A stretch of DNA of 33,545 nt from CAYJRR01 sp964372275 [NCBI: uncultured bacterium] (GCA_964372275.1 CAYJRR010000044.1:1-33545), one strand, 5' to 3'. Positions 8,098 through 17,697 are shown, counted from the first letter of the stretch. Translations and numbers: made by a program. The notes: a model not told the origin generated them from the letters alone.

Positions 8098-9729
8098 ATG
8101 GTATCGTCGCCGACGCCCGTGGCCGAGAGTCGACGCCAACGCCGCAAGCGCCGCCGCCGCCGAAGCCGTCCGCCGGCGACGGCGCGCGGCTACCGGTGGC
8201 TGCTCCCGTGGGGGCTGGCCGCGCTCGGCGGTCTGCTCGCGATCCTCGCCTTCCCCGGGGTCGGCTGGCATCCGCTCGTCTGGATCTCGCTCGCGCCGCT
8301 CCTGGTGGCCCTCGAGGGGACCGAGCCGAAGCGGGCGCTCGCGCTCGGGACGCTCGCGGGCTTCGTCGCCAACGTCGGCGGCTTCCACTGGCTCACCATC
8401 ACCGTGCAGGAGTTCGGCGGGCTTCCGCTGCCGGTGGCGATCCTGGCGATGCTCCTGCACTGCGCGTGGAACGGGTTGGCGTGGGGGGTGTTCGCCGCGA
8501 TCCTGCGCTGGATCGCCTCCGATCCCGAAGCCGACGATCCATACGCGAGCGAGCCGCGCTGGTGGGTGCCGGCCGTCGTCTTCACCACGATCGAATTCGT
8601 CTGGTGGTCGGTCTTCCCCGCCTACCTCGGTGCCGCCTTCCGCGGCCTGCCGCTGCTGATGCAGGGGGCGGAGATCACCGGGGTCCTGGGGTGCAGCTTC
8701 CTGTCGATGCTCACCGTCGGCGCGGCGTGGTCCTGGAGCCGCATCCGTCGGGGACTCCCCTCCGACGGAGGACGTCCGGTCGCGGTGATCGCCGGGCTGG
8801 CGCTGGCGGCCTGGATCGGATTCGGCGCCGTGCGAATGGCGATGATCGATCGCCTGTCGGCCGACGCCCGCCCCCTGAAGATCGGCCTGGTGCAGTCGAA
8901 CATCGGTGGGATCGACAAGCGCGGAATCGGCGAGGAGGGGTTGCGCATCCACCAACGGATGACGCGACGCCTGGAAGACGCCGGCGTCGACCTGGTGGTG
9001 TGGCCGGAGTCGTCCTATCCCTATACCTATCCGCTGGAGCTCGAGGACGCCTGGCGCGCGATCGGTCCGATGAAGGCGCCGATCGTCTTCGGCGCGGTCA
9101 CCGAGGACCGCCACGGCCTCGGCCGCAACTCGGCGCTCGGAGTCGATCGCGAAGGGCGGCTCGCGGGGGCGTCGCACAAGATCCACATGGTCCCATTCGG
9201 CGAGTACCTCCCGTTCGGCTCGATCTTTCCGGCGCTCTACGACTGGATCCCGGCGATCGGCCGCCTGACCCCGGGGGAACGCCCGCTCCCGATCGCGCTC
9301 GACGGGCTCCGCATCGGGACGCTCGTCTGTTACGAAGACATCCTCCCCGCCTTCACCCGCGATGTGGTTCGCGCCACCGACCCCGACCTCCTGGTGAACG
9401 TCACAAACGATTCGTGGTACGGAAAGACCTCCAACGAGCCGACGATCCACCTCGCGCTGGCCCAGTTCCGCGCCGTCGAGCACCGACGCTCGCTGGTGCG
9501 GTCGACCAACACCGGTATCAGCGCGCTCGTCGATCCGGTGGGCCGGGTGGTGGCCGCCACGGGCCAGTGGACCGAGGAGACACTCGTCGGGTCCCTCCCG
9601 CTGCTGAAGGGCGGCCGCACGATCTACGGGCTGTTCGGCGACTGGATCGGGTGGTTGTCGCTCGCCGCCACCCTCGGATGGCTGGTGCGGGGGTGGCGCC
9701 GCGACCGCGCGGCCGAATCGACCGCCTAG
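8098..9729 (+). CDS. lnt: Apolipoprotein N-acyltransferase
   Basis: 543 residues from ATG 8098 (GTG 8074 is an alternative; neither has a clear ribosome site). Lnt adds the third acyl chain to the N-terminal cysteine of lipoproteins in the inner membrane and is a mark of Gram-negative cells. The N-terminal half holds hydrophobic segments (WLLPWGLAALGGLLAILAF, ALALGTLAGFVANVGGFHW and others). The C-terminal half is a nitrilase-like domain with the catalytic triad E304 (WPESS), K361 (HKIHMVPFGEYLPFG) and C411 (LVCYEDI), followed by NVTNDSWYG and a last membrane helix. The extreme N terminus has a run of arginines (residues about 11-24), which is unusual. The lipoprotein at 21255 would be a substrate. 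Confidence 0.93.
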   Translation: MVSSPTPVAESRRQRRKRRRRRSRPPATARGYRWLLPWGLAALGGLLAILAFPGVGWHPLVWISLAPLLVALEGTEPKRALALGTLAGFVANVGGFHWLTITVQEFGGLPLPVAILAMLLHCAWNGLAWGVFAAILRWIASDPEADDPYASEPRWWVPAVVFTTIEFVWWSVFPAYLGAAFRGLPLLMQGAEITGVLGCSFLSMLTVGAAWSWSRIRRGLPSDGGRPVAVIAGLALAAWIGFGAVRMAMIDRLSADARPLKIGLVQSNIGGIDKRGIGEEGLRIHQRMTRRLEDAGVDLVVWPESSYPYTYPLELEDAWRAIGPMKAPIVFGAVTEDRHGLGRNSALGVDREGRLAGASHKIHMVPFGEYLPFGSIFPALYDWIPAIGRLTPGERPLPIALDGLRIGTLVCYEDILPAFTRDVVRATDPDLLVNVTNDSWYGKTSNEPTIHLALAQFRAVEHRRSLVRSTNTGISALVDPVGRVVAATGQWTEETLVGSLPLLKGGRTIYGLFGDWIGWLSLAATLGWLVRGWRRDRAAESTA

Positions 9730-10028
9730 CGCCGGCGGTCGAGTCCGGTCATCGCGAGGATCGTGTGGTAGACGCCCACGGCGAAGCCGTAGGCGAGCAG
9801 GGCGCCGACGAGGCAGAGCCCCAGCTTCAAGCCCTTGGTCGACAGGTCGAGCCCGGTCTGCCAGCCGATCGCGATCGAGAGGATGAACCCGGCGAGCGGA
9901 ACGACGAGCATCGTCATCCCCACCGCGAAGACGGTCGACAGGGCGAGCGACGGCCCGCGCTTGCTCTCGCGGTCGACCGCGAGCGGCTTCTGGAGGCGGA
10001 TCTCCGGCGGGTCCTGCGGCTCGGTCAT
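9726..10028 (-). CDS. Small membrane protein, unknown function
   Basis: 100 residues from ATG 10028, chosen because AAGGG stands seven bases upstream; GTG 10034 is too close to that site. Two membrane helices are visible (VFAVGMTMLVVPLAGFILSIAIGW and LKLGLCLVGALLAYGFAVGVYH), with a polar N-terminal tail. It is the last gene of the minus-strand run that begins with the Fe-S oxidoreductase, 15 bases after the pseudo-receiver gene. I recognise no family. Its stop lies within the same CTAG (9726-9729) that ends lnt on the other strand. Confidence 0.65.
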   Translation of the reverse strand: MTEPQDPPEIRLQKPLAVDRESKRGPSLALSTVFAVGMTMLVVPLAGFILSIAIGWQTGLDLSTKGLKLGLCLVGALLAYGFAVGVYHTILAMTGLDRRR

Positions 10029-10043
10029 CGTCACGCCCTTATA

Positions 10044-11360
10044 TCAGACGAGCAGACCGAGGCAGAGGCAGCCGTACAGCGCCCGCAGGCACTCCAGACG
10101 CGAGGGGGCCAGATTGCAGACGTCCGCCAGCGAGCGCTCGCCGTCGACCATGATCAGCGCCGCCGACTCGAGCGGGTCGAGCTCGAGCAGCGGAAGCCGC
10201 GCTTCGATGTCGGGGGCGGCGTGGGGGACGCGGTTGGGATCCCACAGCGCGGCTTCGAGGCGCGCCACGTCGTAGTGCCGGCGCAGACCTTCGATCACCA
10301 GCTTCTCGGGGGCCATCTGCACCTTCACCAACTCCGCGGGTGGCGGCGTCGGGTGGAATTCGATCGACGCCTCGCGCCAGGCGAACAGGCTCAAGATCCG
10401 GTCGGTATACTGCGCGGCGAGCTCGGCCTCGTGCTCGGCGTGGGTGAGGACCCCCATCTCCACCAGCACCTGCACCAGGCGCATGTTCCGCTTCTTGGAG
10501 TTGGCGAGCGCCTTCTCCAGCTCCTTCTCGGTCAGCTTCCCCTTGCGGATCAGGATCTGGCCGATGCGCTCCGACTGCACGTTGGAGGTGGCGACGATCG
10601 GCCGGCCGCGCGCGAAGTAGATCGTCCTCTCCTCGCCGTTGGCGACGAAGCGCAGGGCGCCGGTGACGTTGTCGGCAAAGGCGCGAGAGATGAGGTACGC
10701 CGGTTCGATCGGCGTCGCCGGCACCGTCGAGGTCGCCGGCGTGAACGCGGCCGCTTGCACCGGCTGGGCCGGAGCGTCGACCGGAACGGAGGCGCGCATC
10801 GCCTCCTCGACCTGCATCGTCGAAGAGGTCGCCTCGGGGGCGCCAGCCGCCGCCGGAGCCACGGCCGTCGGGGCGACCGCCGCCTTGGGATCGGCGGCCT
10901 TGCCGGCGGGATCGGTCTTCGAGGCCGGAACGGCCGCGGCCGGGGAGAACATCTCCGGACCGCCGGCCTTGGCAACGGTCGGCTTGCCTCGCTTGGAGAC
11001 GGCCAGCCGCCGCAACGTGACGACGAGCGCATCCGGTTGGAAGTTCGACGGGAGCACCACGTCGGCCGACGAGGCGCGACGCACGTCGGTGATCCCGGCG
11101 GCGCTGGAGACGGCGGCGATCATCACCACCGCCACGCCGGGGTGCGACTCCTGGATCTTCTTCGACAGGGTCGGACCGTCCATTCCCGGCATCAGGTGGC
11201 TGGCGACCACCGCCGCGGGCTTGACCTGCTCGACCATCTCCAGCGCGCCCGTCGACGCCTTGGCGATGATCGGCTCGAAGTTGCGCGTGCCGAGATAGGT
11301 GGCCATCGTCGCGGCCAACCCCGAATCGCCCAGCACCAGCAGGATCTTCGGCTTGTCCAA
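10044..11360 (-). CDS. Pseudo-receiver plus DUF4388 (PATAN) protein
   Basis: 438 residues from a TTG start three bases after the pepA stop. Residues about 4-118 have the fold pattern of a response-regulator receiver (KILLVLGDSG, LMPGMDG). However, the acidic pair is replaced by L10 and G11, the phosphoacceptor aspartate by S54 (four before the Pro of LMPGMDG), and the conserved lysine is absent (VLPSNFQPDAL). So it cannot be phosphorylated in the usual way. An Ala/Pro-rich linker (about 120-215) leads to a DUF4388 domain (GALRFVANGEERTIYFARG, about 235-330). Such domains occur in gliding, motility and gene-regulation proteins of myxobacteria, Deinococcus and cyanobacteria. No DNA-binding or enzyme domain is seen. 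It may act as a scaffold that binds partners constitutively. Confidence 0.75.
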   Translation of the reverse strand: MDKPKILLVLGDSGLAATMATYLGTRNFEPIIAKASTGALEMVEQVKPAAVVASHLMPGMDGPTLSKKIQESHPGVAVVMIAAVSSAAGITDVRRASSADVVLPSNFQPDALVVTLRRLAVSKRGKPTVAKAGGPEMFSPAAAVPASKTDPAGKAADPKAAVAPTAVAPAAAGAPEATSSTMQVEEAMRASVPVDAPAQPVQAAAFTPATSTVPATPIEPAYLISRAFADNVTGALRFVANGEERTIYFARGRPIVATSNVQSERIGQILIRKGKLTEKELEKALANSKKRNMRLVQVLVEMGVLTHAEHEAELAAQYTDRILSLFAWREASIEFHPTPPPAELVKVQMAPEKLVIEGLRRHYDVARLEAALWDPNRVPHAAPDIEARLPLLELDPLESAALIMVDGERSLADVCNLAPSRLECLRALYGCLCLGLLV

Positions 11361-11363
11361 TGG

Positions 11364-12863
11364 CTACGAGGATACGCCTCGACAGAACTCCATCAAGGTT
11401 CGAACGCCGAAACCGGTCCCCCCTTTCGGTCCGATCGGGGGGGTCTTCTCGGCGAACGCCGGGCCGGCGATGTCGAGATGCACCCAGGAGGCGTCCCCGA
11501 CGAACTCCCGCAGGAAGAGCCCCGCGGTGATCGATCCGCCGTAGCGATCCCCCGTGATGTTCTTGATGTCGGCCACGTCCGAATCGATCTTCGATCGCAT
11601 GTCCTCGTCGAGCGGCAGAGGCCAGAACTTCTCGTCGGCGCGCCTCGCAGCGGCCAGCACCTCGTCGAGCAGACGTTGGTCGTTCCCCATCGCCCCCGCA
11701 TACCAGTCGCCGAGGCCCACCACCACCGCGCCGGTGAGCGTCGCCAGGTCGATGATCGCGTCCGGCCGGTACTTCGTCCTCGCGTAGTGCAACACGTCGG
11801 CGAGGACGAGGCGACCCTCGGCGTCGGTGTTCAGCACCTCGATCGTCTTTCCGCTCATCGAGCGGATGACGTCGCCGGGCTTCTGCGCTCGCGCCCCCGG
11901 CATGTTCTCGGTGGCGCCGATCAGGCCCACCACCTCCACGTCGGGCTTGAGCCGAGGAAGCGCACGGAACAGGCCGAGCACCGCCGCGGCGCCGGCCATG
12001 TCGCATTTCATCGTCATCATGCCGTCGGCGGTCTTGAGCGACAGGCCCCCGGAGTCGAAGGTCAGCCCCTTGCCGACGACGGCAATCTTCCGCCGCTTTC
12101 CGCCGCGCGGCGGCGTCGACGGCGCGTAGCGGAGCTCGATCAGCTGCGGCGGCTCGAGAGATCCGGCGGAGACGGCGAGGATCGCGCGCGCGCCGATGGC
12201 CTGGAGCGCCTCCCCGGCGTGGACCTCGACCTCGACCTCCTTGCCGGCGAGCGACTGGGCGACCCTCGCCAGCTCCGCCGGCGGCTGGTCTCCGGCGGGG
12301 TCGTTCACCAGGTCTCGCGTGAAGTTGGTCGCATCGCTCGCGATCCGCGCGAAGGCGAGCGAGGCGTCGATCTCCCGTGATCGCTTCACCGTGCCGACCA
12401 GGACGAGTCGTTTCACCTTCTCCGGCTTGTCTTCGGTCTTGTAGCGGAGGTAGCGGTAGAGACCGAGCAGTCCTCCTTCGGCGGCCGCGCGCGCCAGGAG
12501 CGCGTCGGGGACCGACGTCCCCGACGGCAGGACGATCGCGACCTCGGAGGAGTGGCCGTTCCGCGCCGACGCCAGCGCCTTGGCGGCGGCACGGCGAAAG
12601 ACTTCGGTGTCGAACTTCTCGGGAACCCCCAGCCCGTGGATCATGACCCGCGGGGACCCGAGCCCGGAAACGTCGACGATCAGCTGCTGGTCCTTCTTCC
12701 CGGTGAACTTCTCGCGGGCGATGCGCCGCGAGACCAGTCCGCGGGAGGCCCGATCGACGTCGGCCACCTGGCGCTCGAGGAGCTTCTTGTCCTGCAGCAC
12801 CGGGACCACCAGCAGGTCCGCCTTCTGCGACTTCGCCGCCCCCTGGACGTACTCGACCTTCAC
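11364..12863 (-). CDS. pepA: Leucyl (M17) aminopeptidase
   Basis: 499 residues from GTG 12863, with a GGAGG-type site about ten bases upstream. It cleaves N-terminal residues from peptides in the cytoplasm using two metal ions in a hexamer. The M17 signatures are VVGKGLTFDSGGLSLK with K265 and the metal-binding aspartate, and NTDAEGRLVLADVL with D347, E349 and R351. The N-terminal domain (1-165) is less conserved, as usual. The start overlaps the stop of the upstream Fe-S protein by GTGA, so it is coupled to it. Some PepA proteins also bind DNA in site-specific recombination; nothing here suggests that role. Confidence 0.93.
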   Translation of the reverse strand: MKVEYVQGAAKSQKADLLVVPVLQDKKLLERQVADVDRASRGLVSRRIAREKFTGKKDQQLIVDVSGLGSPRVMIHGLGVPEKFDTEVFRRAAAKALASARNGHSSEVAIVLPSGTSVPDALLARAAAEGGLLGLYRYLRYKTEDKPEKVKRLVLVGTVKRSREIDASLAFARIASDATNFTRDLVNDPAGDQPPAELARVAQSLAGKEVEVEVHAGEALQAIGARAILAVSAGSLEPPQLIELRYAPSTPPRGGKRRKIAVVGKGLTFDSGGLSLKTADGMMTMKCDMAGAAAVLGLFRALPRLKPDVEVVGLIGATENMPGARAQKPGDVIRSMSGKTIEVLNTDAEGRLVLADVLHYARTKYRPDAIIDLATLTGAVVVGLGDWYAGAMGNDQRLLDEVLAAARRADEKFWPLPLDEDMRSKIDSDVADIKNITGDRYGGSITAGLFLREFVGDASWVHLDIAGPAFAEKTPPIGPKGGTGFGVRTLMEFCRGVSS

Positions 12864-14902
12864 GCTCGGCCCCCTCCGATCCTCTCCACCAACACCTCCG
12901 ACAGGTCCTTCACCTCGATCGCCCGCTCCCCTTCCTTCGTCGTCTGGTTGACGGCGTCGCGGATCATCGTCATGCAGAACGGGCAGCCGACGGCGATCGT
13001 CGCGGGGTTCGCGTCCTTCAGGTCGGCGAGGCGATTCTCGTTCATGCGGATCCCGACATGCTCCTCCATGAACATCCGCCCGCCGCCGGCGCCGCAGCAG
13101 CGCCCCATCCGCCCGCTCTTCTCGACGTCGACGCGCAGGGCGCCGGCCGCATCGAGCACGGCGCGCGGCGATTCGTAGCGGTCGTTGTAGCGCCCCAGGT
13201 AGCAGGGGTCATGGAACACCGTGCGTTCGGGACCGCTTCCGTCGGCCGCCGCCGCGTTCGCGACGGCGGACCTTGCCGCCGCGGCCGGAATCTTGAGCCG
13301 GCCCGACGCGATCAGATCCTCCAGGAGCTCCGAGTGATGCACCACTTCGATCGTCTCCAGGCCGAAGTCGGGGTACTCGTTGGCGAGCGTGTTGAAGCAG
13401 TGCGGGCAGGCGGTGACGACCTTGCGGATCTTCCCCTGGTACTTCCGGAAGGTCGCGACGTTGGCCTGGGCCTGCGCCTGGAACAGGTACTCGTTCCCGA
13501 CCCGGCGCGCCGGATCGCCGGTGCAGGTCTCCTCCTTCCCGAGCATCGCGAATCGGACGCCCGCCTCCTTCATCAGCGCGACGATCGCGCGCGAGACCTT
13601 CTTGTTGCGGTCGTCGAACGACCCGGCGCAGCCGACCCAGAACAGGTAGTCGATCTCCTCCCCGGCGTCGGCGACCTGGGCCATGCTGCGGACTCCGAGC
13701 CCCTCGGCCCAGGCCGCGCGGTCCTCGGAGGAGAAGTTCCAGGGATTCCCGTTGCGCTCGATCCCGGTGAAGGCGGGCTGGACCTCGGGCGGGAAGGAGC
13801 CTTCCATCAGCACCAGCTCGCGCCGCATGTCGACGATGCGATCGACGTATTCGATGAAGACCGGACAGGTCTCCTCGCACGCGCGGCAGGTGGTGCAGGA
13901 CCACAGCGCCTCGGTGTCGATGATCGGCCCGGGGAGCTTCTCCTCGAGCTTCCCCGCCTTGATCGCGTTGCGCAGTCCGACCGAGATCTGCTTCGGCGAG
14001 AGCGGCTTTCCGCTGTTGAACGCCGGACAGACGTTGGAGCACCGCCCGCACTCGGTGCAGGTGTAGACGTCGAGCATCTGCTTCCAGGTCATGTCCAGGG
14101 CGGTGTCCATCCCGAACCTGACGTTCTCCCCCTCGACGTCGAGCTTGATCGGCTTGAGGCGCCCCTTCGCCGTCGTCCGCCGCAGGAAGATGTTCGGCAG
14201 CGACAGGATCACGTGGAAGTGCTTGCCGTGCGGCAGGTAGACCAGGAAGGCGAGCACCAGCGAGACGTGGATCCAGTAGCAGGCGACGCCGACGACGTGC
14301 GCGGCCGCGGCGCTGATCGCCGCCATTCCCATCGCGACGCCGGTCACCAGCGGCGGATGCGCCGGGAGCGCGCGTCCGCCCCACGCCGACACTTCGTTCC
14401 CGATGCGGAGCATCGCCGCGTCGAAGCCCAGATCGGTCAGCACCAGGCCGGTGATCCAGAAGAGGATCAGCGTCCCCTCCCGGGAGAGCGTCAGCCGCTG
14501 CGGCCGGGTGAAGAGCCGCCGCCAGAGGTTCCCGGCACAGCCGACCAGGATCAACGCGTTGATCGCATCCTTGAGCCACAGGTATCCGACGCCGATCGGC
14601 CCGTCGAAGAACGGGAGCTCGAAGCGGGTCGAATACCCCATCCCGATCATGGTGATCGTCCGCAGGCTCACCACCATGAAGCCGGCGAAGATGAAGATGT
14701 GCAGGAGACCCGGGATCGGGTCGTCGAGCATCCGCTTCTGGGCAAAGCCGTAGAGAAGGAGGTCCTTCAACCGCCGTGGCAGGTCGAGCGCGAAGTCGGG
14801 ATCGCCCTTCGCGCGCAGGAGCGGCTGGAGTCGATGACGCATGACCCAGGCGAAGCCGCCGAGGCTCAAGCCTAGCAGGAGCGTCATGAGGATCGGACCC
14901 AC
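12860..14902 (-). CDS. Membrane-bound Fe-S oxidoreductase, HdrD/GlpC-like (candidate ETF:quinone oxidoreductase)
   Basis: 680 residues from GTG 14902 (GCGAGG site upstream; ATG 14887 is an alternative). The first 230 residues contain about five membrane helices resembling the nitrate-reductase gamma/HdrE cytochrome b module. Two 4Fe-4S motifs follow (C282, C285, C288, C292 and C336, C339, C342, C346). Then come two CCG-type cysteine-rich domains, ending with CCGAGGGRMFMEE (C602, C603) and AVGCPFC. Fused proteins of this layout have been linked, in Geobacter-like and mycobacterial systems, to passing electrons from electron-transfer flavoprotein to menaquinone during fatty or aromatic acid oxidation. 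No etfAB gene is in the window, so that assignment is inference. It heads a coupled run with pepA, the pseudo-receiver protein and a small membrane protein. Confidence 0.82.
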   Translation of the reverse strand: MGPILMTLLLGLSLGGFAWVMRHRLQPLLRAKGDPDFALDLPRRLKDLLLYGFAQKRMLDDPIPGLLHIFIFAGFMVVSLRTITMIGMGYSTRFELPFFDGPIGVGYLWLKDAINALILVGCAGNLWRRLFTRPQRLTLSREGTLILFWITGLVLTDLGFDAAMLRIGNEVSAWGGRALPAHPPLVTGVAMGMAAISAAAAHVVGVACYWIHVSLVLAFLVYLPHGKHFHVILSLPNIFLRRTTAKGRLKPIKLDVEGENVRFGMDTALDMTWKQMLDVYTCTECGRCSNVCPAFNSGKPLSPKQISVGLRNAIKAGKLEEKLPGPIIDTEALWSCTTCRACEETCPVFIEYVDRIVDMRRELVLMEGSFPPEVQPAFTGIERNGNPWNFSSEDRAAWAEGLGVRSMAQVADAGEEIDYLFWVGCAGSFDDRNKKVSRAIVALMKEAGVRFAMLGKEETCTGDPARRVGNEYLFQAQAQANVATFRKYQGKIRKVVTACPHCFNTLANEYPDFGLETIEVVHHSELLEDLIASGRLKIPAAAARSAVANAAAADGSGPERTVFHDPCYLGRYNDRYESPRAVLDAAGALRVDVEKSGRMGRCCGAGGGRMFMEEHVGIRMNENRLADLKDANPATIAVGCPFCMTMIRDAVNQTTKEGERAIEVKDLSEVLVERIGGGRA

Positions 14903-15035
14903 GGAACGCCTCGCCTTTCAGGCTTGGCGCGCCGTGCACGACGGCGCCGACGAAAGGCGCACCGCGCGAAAACGGCGCACAAGCGCGAAAATGGAAGCGT
15001 TTTTTACCGCGAAGGGGGCCCGCTAGGCAAGGCCG

Positions 15036-15671
15036 CTACCAGGTCGCCGACTCGTCGTCGTCGCTCTCGCCGCCGCCGGCCGACGCCCACGGATCGGCCG
15101 CCGGCGCGGGCGCGTCGCTCGGGGAGGCGCTGTCGCCGGACGGAACCGCCCAGGGATCGGCGGACGCCGGAGCCGGAGAAGCGAACAGGTCCTCCGCCGA
15201 CGAGCCGGACTCCGCCTCGCCGAAGCCGGTGGAGCTCGTGGTTTCGAACGCCCCCGACGAACCGAACGGATCGCCCGAGCCGCCGCCGCTCGTCGACTCG
15301 CCGGCGAATCCGGCGACGTCGAAGGCCGAGGCGGCCCCGATTCCGGAGTCGAGCGCCGGCGCGTTGGCGAAACCGTCGCCGGAGAGCGATTTGAGCTGCG
15401 TGGCGACGACCCACCCCTCGAGGGTGATCACGTCTTCGCCGCGCTCCCACTCGGTGCGGATCTTGAGCCACTGCCCGTCTTCGCTCTTCCCGAGCACGGC
15501 GACATCGCGGTTCGGACCGAGCTTGAGCTTCGATCGTGCCCCCTCGGTCGGGAGGGCGCGTAGCTCGACGGTACGGGATCGAACACGCGCCACCTCCGCG
15601 GCGTTCGAAACGGCGGCGAACGAGGCGACGACGGCCGAGAGGACGCAGATCGAGCGGGAGAGTGGGGTCAT
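15036..15671 (-). CDS. Exported SH3-like protein with acidic Ser/Pro/Ala tail
   Basis: 211 residues from ATG 15671. An earlier in-frame ATG at 15791 would place 40 residues before an obvious signal peptide (SRSICVLSAVVASFAAVSNAA), so the later start is preferred. Residues about 25-95 look like a bacterial SH3 domain (VRSRTVELRALP, GQWLKIRTEW, LEGWVVATQL). Such domains often bind cell-wall peptides. The remaining 115 residues are low-complexity Gly/Ser/Ala/Asp with recurring DPWA/DPFG tetrapeptides. It lies about 140 bases after hscA on the same strand, where fdx would be expected in an ISC operon. Whether it belongs to that operon is unclear. Confidence 0.6.
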   Translation of the reverse strand: MTPLSRSICVLSAVVASFAAVSNAAEVARVRSRTVELRALPTEGARSKLKLGPNRDVAVLGKSEDGQWLKIRTEWERGEDVITLEGWVVATQLKSLSGDGFANAPALDSGIGAASAFDVAGFAGESTSGGGSGDPFGSSGAFETTSSTGFGEAESGSSAEDLFASPAPASADPWAVPSGDSASPSDAPAPAADPWASAGGGESDDDESATW

Positions 15672-15812
15672 GTCCCCCACTGGGAGCAAGGACTCGGCCA
15701 GCGACCGGCGTCGACTCAACGTGGCGAAATCCAAGGGACCTTGCCGCCGCGCCGGACCGGGATCGAGCGCTTTTGGCACCCCTTGGGACACCCCGTATCC
15801 ACCCCTCGAGGG

Positions 15813-17693
15813 TTATGGCTTCGAGACGATCTCGTCGACTCGTCTGCCGGCGACGGCGGTGGTGACCGCGCGGTCCATGCGGCGGCGGGTGAAGTCGGAG
15901 GCGACCGCTTCGAGGCGATCGATGGAGGCGAGGATGGCGCGGTGGTCCTCGCCGCGCGCGGCGGAAGCGACCTCCGCGATGGCGGCGTCGAGCGCGGCGC
16001 GTTCGTCCGCGGGGAGCAGATCGCCGTCCTTGGAGAGCGCCCCTTCGACGGCGCGCAGCACGCGGTCGGCCTCGGTTCGGGCCTCGATCAGGAGCCGCTG
16101 CGTGACGTCCGCCTCGGCGTGCTCGATCGATTCGGCGAGCATCCGCTCAATCTCCGACTCCGAAAGACCGTAGGTCGGCTTCACCTGCACGCCCGCTTCG
16201 ATCCCGGTGTGCACTTCGCGCGCGGAGACGCGCAGGATCCCGTCGGCGTCGACGACGAAGGTGACCTCCACCCGCGCCATGCCGGCCGGAAGCGGCGGGA
16301 TCCCGGACAGCCGGAATCGCGCCAGACTGCGGCAGTCGGCGACCATCTCCCGTTCCCCCTGCACCACGTGGAGGTCGATCGCCGTCTGGCCGTCGGCGAA
16401 GGTGGTGTAACCCTGGGTCGCCGAGGCCGGGATCGTCGAGTTGCGGAAGATGATCTTGTCGACGATCCCGCCCATCGTCTCCAGGCCGAGCGACAGCGGG
16501 ATGACGTCGAGCAGGAGCACGTCGGATCGCCCGCCGCGGTGGAGCAGGTCGGCCTGGATCGCCGCCCCCAGCGCCACCACCTTCTCGGGGTCGATGTCGC
16601 CGAGCGGCTCCCGTCCGAACAGCTCCGCGACGAAACGCCGGACGTACGGAGAGCGGGTGGAGCCGCCGACGAGGATCACGCCGGTGAGGTCGTCGGCCGG
16701 GATCCGGGCGTCGCGCAGCGCGTCGCGGCAGGGCGCGCCGGTTCGCTCGACGAGCGGGCGGACCACCCGCTCGAACTCCTCGCGCGACAGGTCACGGTGC
16801 CGACGCGAATCGTCGGCGGCGGAAACGGCGACCGTCACCCGCTCCCGCAACGACAGGTCGATCTTGGCCTGCGAGGCGGCATCGACCGCCGCCAACACCT
16901 GACGCGGCGAAAGCGAGGCGGGTTCGATCCCGGCTTCGCGAAGGAGGAACGACGCGACGGCGCGGTCGAGGTCGTCGCCGCCGAGGCGCGTGTCGCCGCC
17001 GGTCGACAGCACCTCGAACACCCCGTCCTTCAGGCGCAGAACGGAGACATCGAACGTGCCGCCCCCCAGGTCGTAGACGGCGAACACCCCTTCCGCCTTG
17101 CGGTCGAGCCCGTAGGCGAGCGCCGCGGCGGTCGGCTCGTTCAGAAGCCGCAGCACCTCGAGGCCGGCGAGCCGGCCGGCGTCCTTGGTCGCCTGGCGTT
17201 GCGCGTCGTCGAAGTAGGCGGGGACGGTGATCACCGCCCCCTCGATCTCCTCGCCGAGCTTCGTCCGGGCCCGGCTCTTCAGTTCTTTGAGGATCTCCGC
17301 CGAGACCTCGACGGGCGTCACCGCGCGAGATCCTCCGGCCACCAGAAAACGGACCATGCCCGTGCCTTCGCGCTCACCCGGGGGGCTCCCCCGGACCCCC
17401 TGCCCGCCCGCGTCGGGCGCGAAGCGGTAGGTGGAGAGCCCTTCGACGAGGTCCCCCTCCTTCAACCCCCGCCCCATCCAGCGCTTGGCGGAGGCGATGG
17501 TGTCCTGCGGATGCTCCGCCTGGCGTTCGCGCGCCTCCCAGCCGACCGAGACCGACCCGCCGGCATCGAACCGCACTACCGACGGGAGGAGCGCCCGGTC
17601 CCGCTCGTCGAGGATGACACGGGGGCTGTTCCCGTCGACGTAGCCGACGAGGCTCTTGGTGGTGCCGAGGTCGATGCCGATCGCGCGTCCCAT
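15813..17693 (-). CDS. hscA: Fe-S assembly chaperone HscA (Hsp70 family)
   Basis: 626 residues. This specialised Hsp70 uses ATP to release Fe-S clusters from IscU, working with HscB. The ATPase domain shows [55 protein letters not shown] and [10 protein letters not shown]. The substrate domain follows ([16 protein letters not shown]). Compared with E. coli HscA, an extra stretch of about 16 residues (Gly-Gly-Gln to Gly-Thr-Gly, near residues 98-115) sits before the segment leading to VEVSAEIL; its DNA holds a GC hairpin at 17378-17394. The gene starts five bases after the hscB stop. The IscU here keeps the LPPVK motif that HscA recognises, so the chaperone cycle should be intact. Confidence 0.95.
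   Translation of the reverse strand: MGRAIGIDLGTTKSLVGYVDGNSPRVILDERDRALLPSVVRFDAGGSVSVGWEARERQAEHPQDTIASAKRWMGRGLKEGDLVEGLSTYRFAPDAGGQGVRGSPPGEREGTGMVRFLVAGGSRAVTPVEVSAEILKELKSRARTKLGEEIEGAVITVPAYFDDAQRQATKDAGRLAGLEVLRLLNEPTAAALAYGLDRKAEGVFAVYDLGGGTFDVSVLRLKDGVFEVLSTGGDTRLGGDDLDRAVASFLLREAGIEPASLSPRQVLAAVDAASQAKIDLSLRERVTVAVSAADDSRRHRDLSREEFERVVRPLVERTGAPCRDALRDARIPADDLTGVILVGGSTRSPYVRRFVAELFGREPLGDIDPEKVVALGAAIQADLLHRGGRSDVLLLDVIPLSLGLETMGGIVDKIIFRNSTIPASATQGYTTFADGQTAIDLHVVQGEREMVADCRSLARFRLSGIPPLPAGMARVEVTFVVDADGILRVSAREVHTGIEAGVQVKPTYGLSESEIERMLAESIEHAEADVTQRLLIEARTEADRVLRAVEGALSKDGDLLPADERAALDAAIAEVASAARGEDHRAILASIDRLEAVASDFTRRRMDRAVTTAVAGRRVDEIVSKP
17378..17394. repeat. GC-rich palindrome inside hscA
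   Basis: CCGGGGG (17378-17384), loop GCT, CCCCCGG (17388-17394). It encodes part of a short insertion relative to E. coli HscA. It could be a small palindromic element inserted in frame or simple slippage in a G/C tract. Confidence 0.45.
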
Positions 17694-17697
17694 CGTC

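Noticed and set aside
8196-12380. Very long open frame (1394 residues) on the plus strand across lnt and the genes after it
   Set aside because: It is rich in Arg, Gly and Pro without domains and runs antisense to well-recognised genes; such frames arise from high GC at third positions.
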